Part shown: piece after piece, positions 7,829 through 17,133 of the stretch | Layout: every line of letters begins with the position of its first letter | Numbering within the stretch: position 1 is the stretch's first letter | Assembly (NCBI RefSeq): GCF_900114765.1 | Contig: NZ_FOUD01000009.1 | Span: 62,001 to 126,000, forward strand | DNA: 64,000 nucleotides | Direction of reading: 5' to 3' | Origin: Halopseudomonas pachastrellae | GTDB lineage: Bacteria; Pseudomonadota; Gammaproteobacteria; Pseudomonadales; Pseudomonadaceae | The notes under the pieces: model-generated | Told to the model about the DNA's origin: nothing | What the model saw: the letters and a program-made list of their open reading frames with translations, nothing else | Databases searched by the model: none | Position numbers and translations under genes: made by a program

Positions 7829-8968
7829 ATGATCATTTCTGCCTCGACCGATTACCGTGCCGCCGCTCAGCGCCGCTTGCCGCCCTTTCTGTTCCACTAC
7901 ATTGATGGTGGCGCCTACGCCGAGCACACGCTCAAGCGCAATGTCGCGGATCTGGCTGATATCGCCCTGCGTCAGCGGGTGCTGAAAGACATGGCGGAGC
8001 TGAGCCTGGAAACCCGCCTGTTCGACGAAACCCTGAGCATGCCGGTGGCGCTGTCGCCAGTCGGTCTGACCGGCATGTACGCCCGTCGTGGTGAAGTGCA
8101 GGCGGCGCGCGCTGCTGCCGACAAGGGCATTCCCTTTACCCTGTCGACCGTGTCCGTGTGCCCGATTGAAGAGGTCGCCCCGGCCATCAGCCGCCCGATG
8201 TGGTTTCAGCTGTACGTGCTGAAAGATCGCGGCTTTATGAAGAACGCACTGGAACGCGCCAAGGCCGCCGGTGTGACCACCTTGGTGTTCACCGTTGACA
8301 TGCCGGTGCCGGGCGCGCGTTATCGCGATGCGCACTCCGGTATGAGTGGCCCGAATGCCGCCATGCGACGCTATCTGCAGGCGGTCATGCATCCGCGCTG
8401 GGCCTTCGACGTGGGCCTGCTGGGCAAGCCGCACGATCTGGGCAATATCTCCGCCTACCGCGGCAACCCGACCGGCCTGGAAGACTACATGGGCTGGCTG
8501 GGCGCCAACTTTGATGCGTCCATCTCCTGGAAGGATCTGGAGTGGATTCGCGAGTTCTGGGACGGCCCCATGGTGATCAAAGGCATTCTCGACCCCGAGG
8601 ACGCCCGCGACGCGGTGCGCTTTGGCGCCGACGGCATCATCGTCTCCAATCACGGTGGCCGCCAGTTGGACGGCGTTCTGTCCAGTGCACGCGCGCTGCC
8701 GCCGATTGCCGATGCTGTAAAGGGCGAGCTGAAGATTCTGGTCGACTCGGGTATTCGTACCGGTCTGGATGTGGTGCGCATGCTGGCGCTGGGCGCTGAC
8801 TGCACCATGCTTGGCCGTGCCTTCATCTACGCGCTGGCTGCCGATGGGCAGGCCGGTGTAACCAATCTGCTGGAACTGATCGAGAAGGAAATGCGCGTCG
8901 CCATGGTGCTGACCGGCGCCAAGTCGATCAGTGAGATCAATGCCGATCTGCTGGTAGGCGCGTCGTGA
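7829..8968 (+). CDS. lldD: L-lactate dehydrogenase (quinone, FMN)
   Basis: A 379-residue FMN-dependent alpha-hydroxy-acid dehydrogenase of the membrane, oxidising L-lactate to pyruvate with quinone as acceptor. The conserved [20 protein letters not shown] start supports ATG 7829, although GTG 7826 is adjacent and in frame. The catalytic histidine is H275 in [10 protein letters not shown], followed by the [11 protein letters not shown] phosphate-binding segment near the C-terminus. Its stop overlaps the next start by 4 bp (GTGA), so translation with dld is coupled. Confidence 0.96.
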   Translation: MIISASTDYRAAAQRRLPPFLFHYIDGGAYAEHTLKRNVADLADIALRQRVLKDMAELSLETRLFDETLSMPVALSPVGLTGMYARRGEVQAARAAADKGIPFTLSTVSVCPIEEVAPAISRPMWFQLYVLKDRGFMKNALERAKAAGVTTLVFTVDMPVPGARYRDAHSGMSGPNAAMRRYLQAVMHPRWAFDVGLLGKPHDLGNISAYRGNPTGLEDYMGWLGANFDASISWKDLEWIREFWDGPMVIKGILDPEDARDAVRFGADGIIVSNHGGRQLDGVLSSARALPPIADAVKGELKILVDSGIRTGLDVVRMLALGADCTMLGRAFIYALAADGQAGVTNLLELIEKEMRVAMVLTGAKSISEINADLLVGAS

Positions 8969-10707
8969 GTGTTGCGCAAACCCAACCCCACCAGCGTGAC
9001 GCCTTGCTGGAGCAGCTGCGTAGCCTGGTTGGCCGCCGTTATGTGCTGACCGGTGAGCAGCAGACCCGACGTTTTCGCAAGGGCCACCGTACCGGTGAGG
9101 GTCAGGTGCTGGCAGTGATTCAGCCGGGCACCCTGCTGGAGCAGTGGCAGGTGCTGCGCGCCGCCGTTGCCGCCGATTGCATCGTGATCATGCAGGCCGC
9201 CAACACCGGCCTGACCGGTGGCTCCACCCCGGATGGCGACAACTACGACCGCGATATCGTACTGATCAGCACCCGTCGTCTGGATGGTGTGCAACTGATC
9301 AATCAGGGCGAGCAGGTGGTGTGTCTGCCGGGTGCCACGCTGGACCGGCTGGAGCGCGAACTGGCGCCGCTGGGCCGTGAGCCGCACTCGGTGATTGGCT
9401 CCTCCTGCATCGGTGCTTCGGTGCTGGGCGGTGTATGTAACAACTCCGGCGGCGCTCTGGTGCGGCGCGGCCCTGCCTATACCGAGCTGGCGCTCTACGC
9501 GCAGGTGCAGGCCGACGGCACGCTCACGCTGGTCAACCACCTGGGTATCGAGCTGGGCGACAGCCCGGAAGAGATCCTGACGCGTTTGCAGCGTGGCGAC
9601 TATCAGCCTGATGCCGTGCTCAACGAGGCCGCCAGGGCTTCGGATGCCGGCTACGCCGAGCACGTACGCGATGTCGATGCCGATACCCCGGCGCGCTTTA
9701 ATGCCGACCCCTCGCGTCTGTTCGAGGCCTCCGGGTCGGCTGGCAAACTGTGTCTGTTTGCCGTGCGACTGGATACCTTTGTGAAGGAAGCCAGCACCGT
9801 TTTCTACATCGGCAGCAACGACCCGCAGGATCTGACCGACCTGCGTCGCCACCTGCTGACCAATCTGCCGAGCTTGCCTATTGCCGGTGAGTACATTCAC
9901 CGTACCGCCTTTGATATCGGAGAGCGCTACGGTAAGGACACCTACCTGATCATCGACCGTTTTGGCACCGCCCGGGTGCCGGCAGCCTTTGCCATCAAGA
10001 GCCGCGTTGACGGCTTCTTCGAGCGGCTGGGCCTACGCGGCGTCAGCGATCGCGTGATTCAGACGGTGATGAACCTGCTGCCCAGTCACCTGCCGGAGCG
10101 CATGCGCGAGTACCGTAATCGCTTTGAGCATCACCTGCTGCTGCGCGTGTCCAACGATACCGCTGCGCAGACCCGTGAGCACCTGAGCAGCTTCTTTGCC
10201 GGACGCGATACCGGTGACTATTTCGAGTGTGACGAAGACGAGGGCCGGCGGGCCTTTCTGCACCGCTTTGCCGTAGCCGGTGCAGCGATTCGCTACCGTG
10301 AGGTGCACCGCCGCGAGGTGGAAGACATTGTGGCGCTGGATATTGCCCTGCGCCGTAATGATCGGGACTGGGTAGAGACGCTACCGGCCGAGCTGGAAAA
10401 GGACATGGTGCACAAGCTGTATTACGGGCACTTCTTCTGCCACGTTTTCCACCAGGATTACATCGTGCGCAAGGGCGTTGATCCGCTGGCGATGGAGCAC
10501 CGCATGTGGGCGCTGCTGGATGAGCGCCGCGCCGAATACCCGGCCGAGCATAACGTTGGCCATCTGTATGTGGCCAAGCCGGCGCTGGCCGGCTTCTATA
10601 AGGAGCTGGACCCGACCAACAGCTTCAACCCCGGCATCGGCCATACCTCACGTCAGCGTGGCTGGGGTGAGTGTTGTGGTGGGCATGAGGAATCGCATGG
10701 GCACTGA
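8965..10707 (+). CDS. dld: D-lactate dehydrogenase (quinone, FAD), E. coli Dld type
   Basis: A 580-residue peripheral membrane flavoprotein oxidising D-lactate to pyruvate. An FAD-binding PCMH domain occupies about residues 40-230 ([27 protein letters not shown]), followed by the membrane-binding and cap region of the E. coli Dld family ([19 protein letters not shown]). It starts with GTG, overlapping the lldD stop. Many Pseudomonas lactate operons carry in this place a much larger FAD/Fe-S D-lactate dehydrogenase (LldE type), so the short Dld is a point of difference. It ends just before the convergent lipid operon. Confidence 0.93.
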   Translation: MSVAQTQPHQRDALLEQLRSLVGRRYVLTGEQQTRRFRKGHRTGEGQVLAVIQPGTLLEQWQVLRAAVAADCIVIMQAANTGLTGGSTPDGDNYDRDIVLISTRRLDGVQLINQGEQVVCLPGATLDRLERELAPLGREPHSVIGSSCIGASVLGGVCNNSGGALVRRGPAYTELALYAQVQADGTLTLVNHLGIELGDSPEEILTRLQRGDYQPDAVLNEAARASDAGYAEHVRDVDADTPARFNADPSRLFEASGSAGKLCLFAVRLDTFVKEASTVFYIGSNDPQDLTDLRRHLLTNLPSLPIAGEYIHRTAFDIGERYGKDTYLIIDRFGTARVPAAFAIKSRVDGFFERLGLRGVSDRVIQTVMNLLPSHLPERMREYRNRFEHHLLLRVSNDTAAQTREHLSSFFAGRDTGDYFECDEDEGRRAFLHRFAVAGAAIRYREVHRREVEDIVALDIALRRNDRDWVETLPAELEKDMVHKLYYGHFFCHVFHQDYIVRKGVDPLAMEHRMWALLDERRAEYPAEHNVGHLYVAKPALAGFYKELDPTNSFNPGIGHTSRQRGWGECCGGHEESHGH

Positions 10708-10728
10708 GCCCATACAGGCGTCGAACCC

Positions 10729-11391
10729 TTAATCCTCCCAGCGCGCGTCGCGGCGGGTGATGCAGGCTGCCAACAGGCTTTCCAGTGAGGCCTGCAGCTG
10801 CTCCATAAAGGGCGCGCATTCCTGCTCGGCGCTCAGCGCCTCGCCGATGGCTACGTCGGCATTGAACGGCACAATCATCGAGCCGCCCTTGGGCAGAGCG
10901 CGGCCAAGCCCGTGCATGGCAATCGGCACCACCTGGGTGCCTGCGTGGCTGCGGGCCAGATGATAGATGCCCTTGCGCAGCGGCTGCAGTTCTTCTGCTT
11001 CGCCGCGGCTGCCTTCCGGAAACAGCAGCAGAATCTGGCCGTCGGCCAGGGCCTGCTGGCACTGTTCAAACACTTGCTCCTTGTCTACCTGGCCCTGCCG
11101 ATCCAGCGGGATAATGCCGATCAGGTTGAGTGACAGCCAGGTGGTGAAGCGGTTACGCAGGAAGTAGTCTGCCGCCGCCACCGGGCGTACCCGGTGCAGC
11201 TCGCCCAGCGGGTAGAGGGCCATCAGCACCAGTGTATCCAGGTGGCTGTTGTGGTTGGCCGCCAGAATTGCCGGGCCGTGGCTGGGCAGGCGTTGCTTGT
11301 TGTAGATGTTCAGGCCAAGCAGCAGGTACACCACCGGCTTGACGATCAGCAGAAAGAACAGCTGTTTGGGCAGGCGCTTGATCACGGACAT
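10729..11391 (-). CDS. 1-acyl-glycerol-3-phosphate acyltransferase-like protein
   Basis: A 220-residue PlsC-superfamily acyltransferase with an N-terminal membrane segment (about residues 10-28). The HX4D catalytic motif is H47-D52 (HNSHLD), and FPEGSRGE at about residue 125 is the glycerophosphate-binding motif. It is the last gene of a four-gene operon read leftwards, 7 nt after the CdsA-like gene. E. coli YnbC and related cluster members carry similar activities. It may be an alternative phospholipid acyltransferase; the acyl acceptor is unknown. Confidence 0.85.
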   Translation of the reverse strand: MSVIKRLPKQLFFLLIVKPVVYLLLGLNIYNKQRLPSHGPAILAANHNSHLDTLVLMALYPLGELHRVRPVAAADYFLRNRFTTWLSLNLIGIIPLDRQGQVDKEQVFEQCQQALADGQILLLFPEGSRGEAEELQPLRKGIYHLARSHAGTQVVPIAMHGLGRALPKGGSMIVPFNADVAIGEALSAEQECAPFMEQLQASLESLLAACITRRDARWED

Positions 11392-11398
11392 GGCGACC

Positions 11399-12355
11399 TC
11401 AGTAGGTGGTGTAAACGAGGAAGTGGAAGAACAGCGGCGCGGTGTACATCAGGCTGTCGATACGGTCGAGAATGCCGCCGTGGCCCGGAATCAGCTGGCT
11501 GGTGTCCTTGATGCGCAGGTCGCGTTTGACCGCCGACACGGTCAGGTCGCCAATAAAGCCGGCCAGGCCGATCAACAGGCCTGCGCCAAGGCCCAGCCAC
11601 CAGGGCAGCGGCGTCAGCCAGGGCGCAAGCAGCGCGCCGAACAGGGTGGTGGTGGCCACGCCGCCGAGAAAGCCCGCCCAGGTCTTGTTCGGGCTGATGG
11701 CCGGGACAATCTTGCGGTTGCCGAACTTCTTGCCCCAGATGTACTGGGCGACGTCATTGAACTGGGTCAGGAACACCAGATAGATCACCAGGCCAACCCC
11801 GCCGCCGGCCGGGTTTTCTTCGGCCGGCAGCATCAGCAGGTAGGCAACGTGACTGATGGCAAACACCGTGGTCATGGTGGCCCACTGGTAGGAGCCGACT
11901 GCGCGGATAAAGCCCTTGGTCTCGCCCAGCATCAACAGACCGAAGGGGATCAGCAGGAACAGGTAGACCGGAATAAACACGATGAACATGCCATACCAGC
12001 CCATACCGACCCAGTAGTATTGCAGCGGCACCGCCAGATACAGGGCGAGAATCAGGCGGCGGTCGGTAACGCGCACCGGCAGGATCGAGAAGAACTCACG
12101 CAGCGCAATAAAGCTCAGAATGGTGAAGAAGATCAGCGATGCGGTGGGGCCGATCATCAGCGCGGTGAACACCACGCCGACCATCACCCACCAGGAGTTG
12201 ATGCGCTGTTTCAGCTCCAGATAGCCATCGGCGCTGAGTCGCGAGCGCAGCAGCAGCTGGGTCACGCTGGCGATGACCAGCATGGCCACCACTACCAGCA
12301 TCGCGCACAGGGTGTTGGGCGTCAGATCGAGCATGAAGGGCAGGCCGATATCCAT
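11399..12355 (-). CDS. Phosphatidate cytidylyltransferase (CdsA/YnbB-like)
   Basis: A 318-residue integral membrane protein with about 8 hydrophobic segments. It ends in the CTP:phosphatidate signature SAVKRDLRIKD followed by PGHGGILDRIDS (about residues 270-300), so it probably makes CDP-diacylglycerol from CTP and phosphatidate. Its start overlaps the upstream stop by one base (TAATG). It is likely a second CdsA, since housekeeping cdsA normally lies in the uppS-dxr-bamA region, and it is dedicated to the CDP-alcohol transferase beside it. Confidence 0.9.
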   Translation of the reverse strand: MDIGLPFMLDLTPNTLCAMLVVVAMLVIASVTQLLLRSRLSADGYLELKQRINSWWVMVGVVFTALMIGPTASLIFFTILSFIALREFFSILPVRVTDRRLILALYLAVPLQYYWVGMGWYGMFIVFIPVYLFLLIPFGLLMLGETKGFIRAVGSYQWATMTTVFAISHVAYLLMLPAEENPAGGGVGLVIYLVFLTQFNDVAQYIWGKKFGNRKIVPAISPNKTWAGFLGGVATTTLFGALLAPWLTPLPWWLGLGAGLLIGLAGFIGDLTVSAVKRDLRIKDTSQLIPGHGGILDRIDSLMYTAPLFFHFLVYTTY

Positions 12356-13011
12356 TATTCAATCCCCCGGCGTTGTAGTCGCAGATAGGCGCCTACCAGG
12401 CGGCGCACAACCGTCAGGCCACTGCCGGCGGCGATGATGATCAGGCTGATCCACAGGATCAGGCCCGGCTGGTGCCACAGCGGGTCGAATGCCGAGAACA
12501 CGCAGGCACCGGTCAGGACCGCCATGCGCTGCTGCTTGGCGAGCGGCCCGCGAAAGTCTGCTGGCAGGCCAAGTGAGACACCCAGTACGCGCACATAGGC
12601 GGTCATCACCGCTAGCAGCGCACCCAGCCAGGCCAGCCACTGGGCTGACTCAAAACCGGGTACGGCAAAGCCGCAGGCAACGATCAGCAGCGGGTCGGCG
12701 ATGCGGTCGGGGACGTCGTTGAACAGCTCGCCGGCCGGTGTCTGTTTACCGCCCTCCATCGCCACCATACCGTCAAACAGATTGCACAGCAGACGCAGCT
12801 GGATGCACAGAGCAGCTATAACCAGCCAGATCGAGCGCTCGCTACCCAACTGCTGACCCGAGCAGACCAGTGCAGCGGCACCGGCCAGGGCAAACAGCAC
12901 GCTGAGTACGGAAATCTGGTTGGGTGTCACGCTGCGCTGACTGAGCCAGGCGGCAAAGCGGGTCATGATGCGCTGATCGCGAATCTTCAGGGGACGGCGG
13001 TTGTCGGTCAT
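12355..13011 (-). CDS. CDP-alcohol phosphatidyltransferase-like protein (YnbA-like)
   Basis: A 218-residue membrane protein of the CDP-alcohol phosphatidyltransferase fold. The signature region is NLFDGMVAMEGGKQTPAGEL followed by FNDVPD (residues 77-102). The spacing of the canonical D-x2-DG-x2-AR-x8-G-x3-D-x3-D motif is kept exactly, but three positions differ: N77 for the first Asp, M85 for Arg and N98 for the third Asp. D80, G81, A84, G94 and D102 remain. It may use a different metal geometry or substrate, or act by binding only. It is coupled to both neighbours (4-bp and 1-bp overlaps). Confidence 0.85.
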   Translation of the reverse strand: MTDNRRPLKIRDQRIMTRFAAWLSQRSVTPNQISVLSVLFALAGAAALVCSGQQLGSERSIWLVIAALCIQLRLLCNLFDGMVAMEGGKQTPAGELFNDVPDRIADPLLIVACGFAVPGFESAQWLAWLGALLAVMTAYVRVLGVSLGLPADFRGPLAKQQRMAVLTGACVFSAFDPLWHQPGLILWISLIIIAAGSGLTVVRRLVGAYLRLQRRGIE

Positions 13012-13421
13012 GGGGCCTCGTTACAGAGCTGTTCGCGCTGCAGGCGCAGACACAGGAACAGACAGTAGATGAATGCCAGAGAGGTCGGCGGGACAATGGT
13101 CTGCCAGAGGGCGTGGGTCTGGTGCCAGCTGTGGACCAGATACAGCAGGGTGAAGCTGGCACTGACGATCAGTACGGCTGGCAGCAGCAGGCGCGGGGCA
13201 CCTGCGGGGAGCCGATAGAACAGTGCCTTGGCGGCGATGGCCATGACCAGCGTCATCAAGGCGCTGGCGGTGCCCTGCAACAGGCCGGCGATCAGGGCAT
13301 GCTGCGGGTCGCTCGACCAGTTGGCCAGCAGCGCCCAGCCGCCCCACAGCGCGAAGGCCAGTGCGGCGGCGAGTAAGCGCCCGGCCAGACTATTGGCAAA
13401 GGAAGCGGCGGTTGGCTGCAT
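13008..13421 (-). CDS. Small membrane protein heading the lipid operon
   Basis: A 137-residue protein with about four hydrophobic helices (roughly 14-34, 42-66, 76-98 and 107-127) and no motif I recognise. It is the first gene of the leftward operon and overlaps the CDP-alcohol transferase start by 4 bp, so it is probably a partner or regulator of this lipid pathway. No function can be assigned from sequence alone. Confidence 0.75.
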   Translation of the reverse strand: MQPTAASFANSLAGRLLAAALAFALWGGWALLANWSSDPQHALIAGLLQGTASALMTLVMAIAAKALFYRLPAGAPRLLLPAVLIVSASFTLLYLVHSWHQTHALWQTIVPPTSLAFIYCLFLCLRLQREQLCNEAP

Positions 13422-13531
13422 GGACGTCCCTGTGGCGGCAGTGCGGCCCGTCAGCTTACGCCGGAAGTCCGTTGCTGGCGAGTCTCAGGCTGGCGCGCTG
13501 TGATGCGCATCAAACCCGGCAGACGCCTTGC

Positions 13532-14131
13532 TCAGAGCGCCGGGGTATTGCCGCAATCGGCGCCGCTCCAGCGGCTGACCTGCGAATGCTCCAGCTTCAC
13601 TTTGCCATCGCTGGCGCCAGCGTTCTCGCCCAGCAGCCCGGCCGGCAGGGCGTAGCTGCCGTTGCCGTTGAAGGTGGAGCGCATCTCGCGGCTGGATACA
13701 ATCTCGACGCTGCCACTGAGGTCGCCGGTGAAGCCGTCCGGGTCATTGCAGTGCCCGGAGAACTGCAGGGCGTCGCCGCCGGACTGCTCAACCTTGAGGT
13801 CGCAGTTGGGCATGTTCTCACGCGCGTCTGCCAGCAGGGCGTCGGGGTCGGCCATGGTCTGCGCGGTTTCGGCGGTGATGCATTGGCGCTCGCCGACCTG
13901 CTCCTCACTGCCGAGCATGTCTTCGGCCAGGGCGCGCTGCTCAGGTGGCAGCGTCTTGAGCATGTTCTCACGCATCTCGCGCATGCGGGCCTGCATGTCG
14001 ATGCCGTTGATCAGGGTGGTGCTTTCGCTGATCCACAGGCCTGGCTCGGGCTGGGTGTCCAGGCTGGCAGCCTGGGTAGCAAGGGCGCTCAGGCTGAGTG
14101 AGCAAAACAGGGCGAGACGAGAGAGGTGCAT
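13532..14131 (-). CDS. DUF3617 family periplasmic protein
   Basis: A 199-residue protein with a signal peptide (about residues 1-21, ending TQAAS). The mature part begins PEPGLWISESTTLING and contains paired cysteines (RQCITAE, PNCDLKV, GHCNDPDG), a layout typical of DUF3617 proteins of unknown function. The start has AAGGA 7 nt upstream, but this site sits inside a perfect 8-bp inverted repeat that could hide it. It is a single-gene unit flanked by the lipid operon and a repeat-rich gap. Confidence 0.82.
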   Translation of the reverse strand: MHLSRLALFCSLSLSALATQAASLDTQPEPGLWISESTTLINGIDMQARMREMRENMLKTLPPEQRALAEDMLGSEEQVGERQCITAETAQTMADPDALLADARENMPNCDLKVEQSGGDALQFSGHCNDPDGFTGDLSGSVEIVSSREMRSTFNGNGSYALPAGLLGENAGASDGKVKLEHSQVSRWSGADCGNTPAL

Positions 14132-14134
14132 ACG

Positions 14135-14163
14135 ACAGTCCTTGGTAGCGAGTGCAGGACTGT
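14135..14163 (-). promoter_or_regulatory. Hairpin enclosing the DUF3617 ribosome binding site
   Basis: On the minus strand ACAGTCCT (14163-14156) pairs perfectly with AGGACTGT (14142-14135). The second arm contains the AGGA that serves as the Shine-Dalgarno sequence for the start at 14131, so folding would hide it. Confidence 0.5.
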
Positions 14164-14226
14164 GACTATAGCGTTGTTGCCAAGGTTGTGCTGTGCGGCG
14201 AGGCTGTTTTAACGATCAGTGCAAGT

Positions 14227-14330
14227 CGTAGGGACACAGCATGCTGTGTCCGAATGGTCACTGCACCTCAGCCTGGTTAGGTAGGCTGCAGCTGCCAACC
14301 TGTACGGACGCGACATGTCGCCTCCCTACG
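14227..14330. repeat. MITE-like palindromic element
   Basis: About 104 bp bounded by inverted CGTAGGG and CCCTACG. It contains a perfect 20-bp palindrome (GGACACAGCATGCTGTGTCC, 14232-14251), the 12-bp palindrome GCGACATGTCGC (14310-14321) and a central GCAGCTGC. It has no coding capacity. It resembles the widespread class of short GTAGGG-bounded intergenic repeats. It fills the 326-bp gap between rhlE and the DUF3617 gene together with the rhlE terminator. Confidence 0.65.
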
Positions 14331-14418
14331 CCTGAATTGGGTGCATGCCTGCATGCCGGGACGAGTCTGGAGGCGCGCCGCAGGTAAGCGTGATTAAGAC
14401 ACCTTTCGTGCTGCAACA

Positions 14419-14442
14419 AAAACGGGGCCGAGGCCCCGTTTT
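14419..14442 (-). terminator. Terminator after rhlE
   Basis: AAAACGGGGCC and GGCCCCGTTTT form an 11-bp stem separated by GA. On the minus strand the stem ends in a run of T, 16 nt after the rhlE stop. The symmetrical A/T tracts could let it work in both directions. Confidence 0.85.
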
Positions 14443-14457
14443 CTGGTCAAGCGTGGT

Positions 14458-16089
14458 TTAGCGAGCGCCGAGCAGCGCTGGCTTTTCCCGTTGCTTGCGG
14501 TTACCGCCACCGTTTGGCTTACGATTGCCGTTGCCGTTGCCGTTGCCGTTGTTTTGTTTGCGGGCAGCGGGCTTGCGCTCTTCCGGGGCCTCAATGCGAT
14601 TGCCCAGTGCCTGACGGCGGCGTTCGAGAGCAACGGCATCTTCCGGTTCGTGGATGCCTGGCATTACCCGCGGCTGGCCGGCGGCGCGTTGGCGCTGCTG
14701 GTGCGGACGCTGCTCGCCACGTTGGCGCTCGTTACGGCGCTGGCCACGCTGCTGGCCATTGCCATTGCCATTGCCATTGCCATTGCCATTGCCATTGCCG
14801 CCGTTGCCGCTTTTCTGGGCGGATTGGCCGTTGCCGGCACGCTTGCCCTGCTGACCCTGGCCGCGGTTGTTGCGTTGCTGGCCGCCGCGACCATTTTGCT
14901 CGCGCGGACGCTCCGGACGGTCGTTGTTCAACTCGGCCTGAGCGGGCGGTTCAAAGCCGTCCAGGCTGCCTTCGTCGATACGCTGCTTGGTCATGCGCTC
15001 GATGGCGCGCAGCAGCTTCTCTTCGTCGGGGCTGACCAGTGAAACGGCTTCGCCGCTGCGACCAGCACGGCCGGTACGGCCGATACGGTGGACGTAGTCT
15101 TCCGAGACGTTGGGCAGCTCGAAGTTGATCACGTGGGGCAGTTGGTCAATATCCAGGCCGCGGGCGGCGATGTCGGTAGCGACCAGAATGCGCAGGCTGT
15201 TGGCCTTGAAGTCGGCCAGGGCCTTGGTGCGCGCGCTCTGGCTCTTGTTGCCGTGAATCGCGGCAGCCGGCAGACCGTTCTTGACCAGGTACTCGGCCAG
15301 GCGGTTGGCGCCGTGCTTGGTGCGGGTGAAGATCAGCACCTGCTCCCACGCGCCCTGGGTGACCAGGTGAGCAACCAGTGCACGTTTGTGACCGGCGGCA
15401 ACGCGGTAAACCTTCTGGTTGATGCGCTCGACCGTGGTGTTCGGCGGGGTGACTTCGATGCGGGCCGGGTTGTCGAGCAGCTTGTTCGCCAGATCGACAA
15501 TATCCTTGGAGAAGGTGGCCGAGAACAGCAGGTTCTGGCGCTTGGCCGGCAGCTTGGCGATGACCTTTTTGACGTCATGGACAAAGCCCATGTCGAGCAT
15601 GCGGTCGGCTTCGTCGAGCACAAGAATCTCGACCTGCGACAGGTCGACGGCCTTTTGGCCGACCAAATCCAGCAGGCGGCCAGGGCAGGCGACCAGGATA
15701 TCCAGGCCGGGTGCGATGGCTTTCATCTGCGGGTTGGCGCCGACGCCGCCGAAGATACAGGCGGATTTCAGCGGCAGTTCGGTAGCGTAGGCGCGGATGC
15801 TGTCGTGCACCTGGGCGGCCAGTTCGCGGGTCGGGGTCAATACCAGTACGCGCACCTGCTTGGGCTTGGCGCGCTGGCCGTCGGACTCGCCGTTGGGGAA
15901 CAGGCGTTCGATTACCGGCAGGGCAAAGCCGGCGGTTTTGCCGGTACCGGTCTGGGCGGCAACCATCAGGTCGCGGCCTTCGAGAACCGCCGGAACCGCT
16001 TGCTGCTGAACCGGCGTGGGTGTGGTGTAACCAGTGGCCGCCACCGCGCGTACCAGCGCGTCGGACAGCCCCAGAGAGGCAAAGGACAT
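14458..16089 (-). CDS. rhlE: ATP-dependent RNA helicase RhlE
   Basis: A 543-residue DEAD-box helicase acting in RNA unwinding and ribosome or mRNA turnover. The [16 protein letters not shown] start is typical of RhlE, so 16089 is chosen over the longer frame to 16146. Motifs in order: [11 protein letters not shown] (Q), AQTGTGKT (I), PTRELAAQV (Ia), DEADRMLD (II), SATFS (III), ARGLDIDQ (V), [11 protein letters not shown] (VI). The core ends near residue 370. The last 170 residues are a basic, Gly/Asn/Gln/Arg-rich low-complexity tail, including seven GN dipeptides encoded by a hexanucleotide repeat, and probably bind RNA. Confidence 0.96.
   Translation of the reverse strand: MSFASLGLSDALVRAVAATGYTTPTPVQQQAVPAVLEGRDLMVAAQTGTGKTAGFALPVIERLFPNGESDGQRAKPKQVRVLVLTPTRELAAQVHDSIRAYATELPLKSACIFGGVGANPQMKAIAPGLDILVACPGRLLDLVGQKAVDLSQVEILVLDEADRMLDMGFVHDVKKVIAKLPAKRQNLLFSATFSKDIVDLANKLLDNPARIEVTPPNTTVERINQKVYRVAAGHKRALVAHLVTQGAWEQVLIFTRTKHGANRLAEYLVKNGLPAAAIHGNKSQSARTKALADFKANSLRILVATDIAARGLDIDQLPHVINFELPNVSEDYVHRIGRTGRAGRSGEAVSLVSPDEEKLLRAIERMTKQRIDEGSLDGFEPPAQAELNNDRPERPREQNGRGGQQRNNRGQGQQGKRAGNGQSAQKSGNGGNGNGNGNGNGNGNGQQRGQRRNERQRGEQRPHQQRQRAAGQPRVMPGIHEPEDAVALERRRQALGNRIEAPEERKPAARKQNNGNGNGNGNRKPNGGGNRKQREKPALLGAR
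14525..14548. repeat. Hexanucleotide repeat in rhlE, C-terminal end
   Basis: Four tandem TTGCCG units inside rhlE that encode a Gly-Asn run close to the C-terminus. Changes in copy number would stay in frame. Confidence 0.85.
14755..14796. repeat. Hexanucleotide repeat (7 copies) in rhlE
   Basis: Seven perfect GCCATT copies, read on the minus strand as AATGGC and coding Gly-Asn dipeptides in the disordered RhlE tail. It is a likely slippage site that changes protein length in steps of two residues without a frameshift. Confidence 0.93.
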
Positions 16090-16281
16090 GAGCAATCCTG
16101 TTGGGCCGAGGCCCGTTGATGTAATCAAGAGAATATCGTCAGGCACAAATCGCCACGCTGTGGACTAGGGGCGATTCCGTTCAGGCCTGCCGAAAGAGGT
16201 ATACGGCATCCGAACGCGGGATTGACGGGAGCCCGGAGTATAACAGAGCTGTACGGGGAGTCTGCAAGCAGGGCGGCCGCC

Positions 16282-17010
16282 TTAAACACCGTAGGTTCTC
16301 AGGATTTGCTGGTAGTTGGCTGTCTGCTTGAAGGTGCGCAGGGCGTCAGCAAAGCGGTCGGCCAGATCGGCCAATTCCGGGCGGCGGGCGAAGGCCAGGT
16401 AGACCGGTCCGCCGCTCAAAGGCTCGGTGTGATGGGTGATATCGCTAATCCCCAACAGCTTTAGGGTGTAGCGTCCCACGCTGCGATTGATCAGCGCCAT
16501 GTCGATGCGGCCCCGCTCTAGCATCAGCAGGCAGGCTTCAATGGACGGGCAGGGCTCGCGGCTCAGGTAGTCCGCCTCCAGAAAGGCCTGATTGCCGTAA
16601 CTGTAACCCGCTGACACGCCAATGCGCCGTCCGCGCAGGTCGTCCAGCTTAGTAAATGGAAAGGGCTGGCTGCTGCGATAGAACAGCACTGATTCGCTGG
16701 TCGACAGCGGTTCGTCAGGGTAGTGGTACTGGGTCTGGCGTTCAGGGTTGATGCCAATGTCGAGGATGGCGTCGGCGTGGCCGGCAAGCACGTCGTGCTG
16801 GGCGCGCTTCCAGGGCATCAGGCGCCACTCGGGCTGGTAGCCAAGGCCTGACAGGAGTTGCTGGCTGGCCTCATAGTGGGCGCCGCGCAGTTGGCCGTCC
16901 TGTAGGAAGACGTAGGGCGGCCAGGGTTCGGTGACAACAGTGATAGGCTCTGCCCGCAGTCCGCCGGTAACCAGGGCGAGGGCGAGCAGCAGCGGAGCAG
17001 TCGGCTTCAT
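16282..17010 (-). CDS. Periplasmic solute-binding protein (SBP_bac_3 type)
   Basis: A 242-residue protein with a signal peptide (about 1-20, ending GLRA-E) and the bilobed fold of family 3 amino-acid-type binding proteins (TVVTEPWPPYVFLQDGQLRGAHYEAS, split as in many orphan members). No permease or ATPase gene is adjacent, so it is an orphan whose ligand cannot be named. About 190 bp between it and the rhlE start hold no recognisable gene. Confidence 0.82.
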   Translation of the reverse strand: MKPTAPLLLALALVTGGLRAEPITVVTEPWPPYVFLQDGQLRGAHYEASQQLLSGLGYQPEWRLMPWKRAQHDVLAGHADAILDIGINPERQTQYHYPDEPLSTSESVLFYRSSQPFPFTKLDDLRGRRIGVSAGYSYGNQAFLEADYLSREPCPSIEACLLMLERGRIDMALINRSVGRYTLKLLGISDITHHTEPLSGGPVYLAFARRPELADLADRFADALRTFKQTANYQQILRTYGV

Positions 17011-17133
17011 ACGGCGAGTCTAGAGCGTCTTCAGGTTGCTTCACAAGCGCTTGGCCCGGGCCAGCAGGCGCTTTGCCCCGCTCGCCTTGAGTGCCGCAGG
17101 TGCCGGCGTCACCCAAGGCTGGCGTGCCTAGGC

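Noticed and set aside
6050-8653. 867-codon minus-strand frame over lldP and lldD
   Set aside because: Low-complexity, His/Gln/Arg-rich translation with no domain; lldP and lldD on the plus strand are certain.
14491-15042. Plus-strand frame with AIAIAIAI repeats
   Set aside because: Antisense reading of the Gly-Asn hexanucleotide repeat in rhlE.
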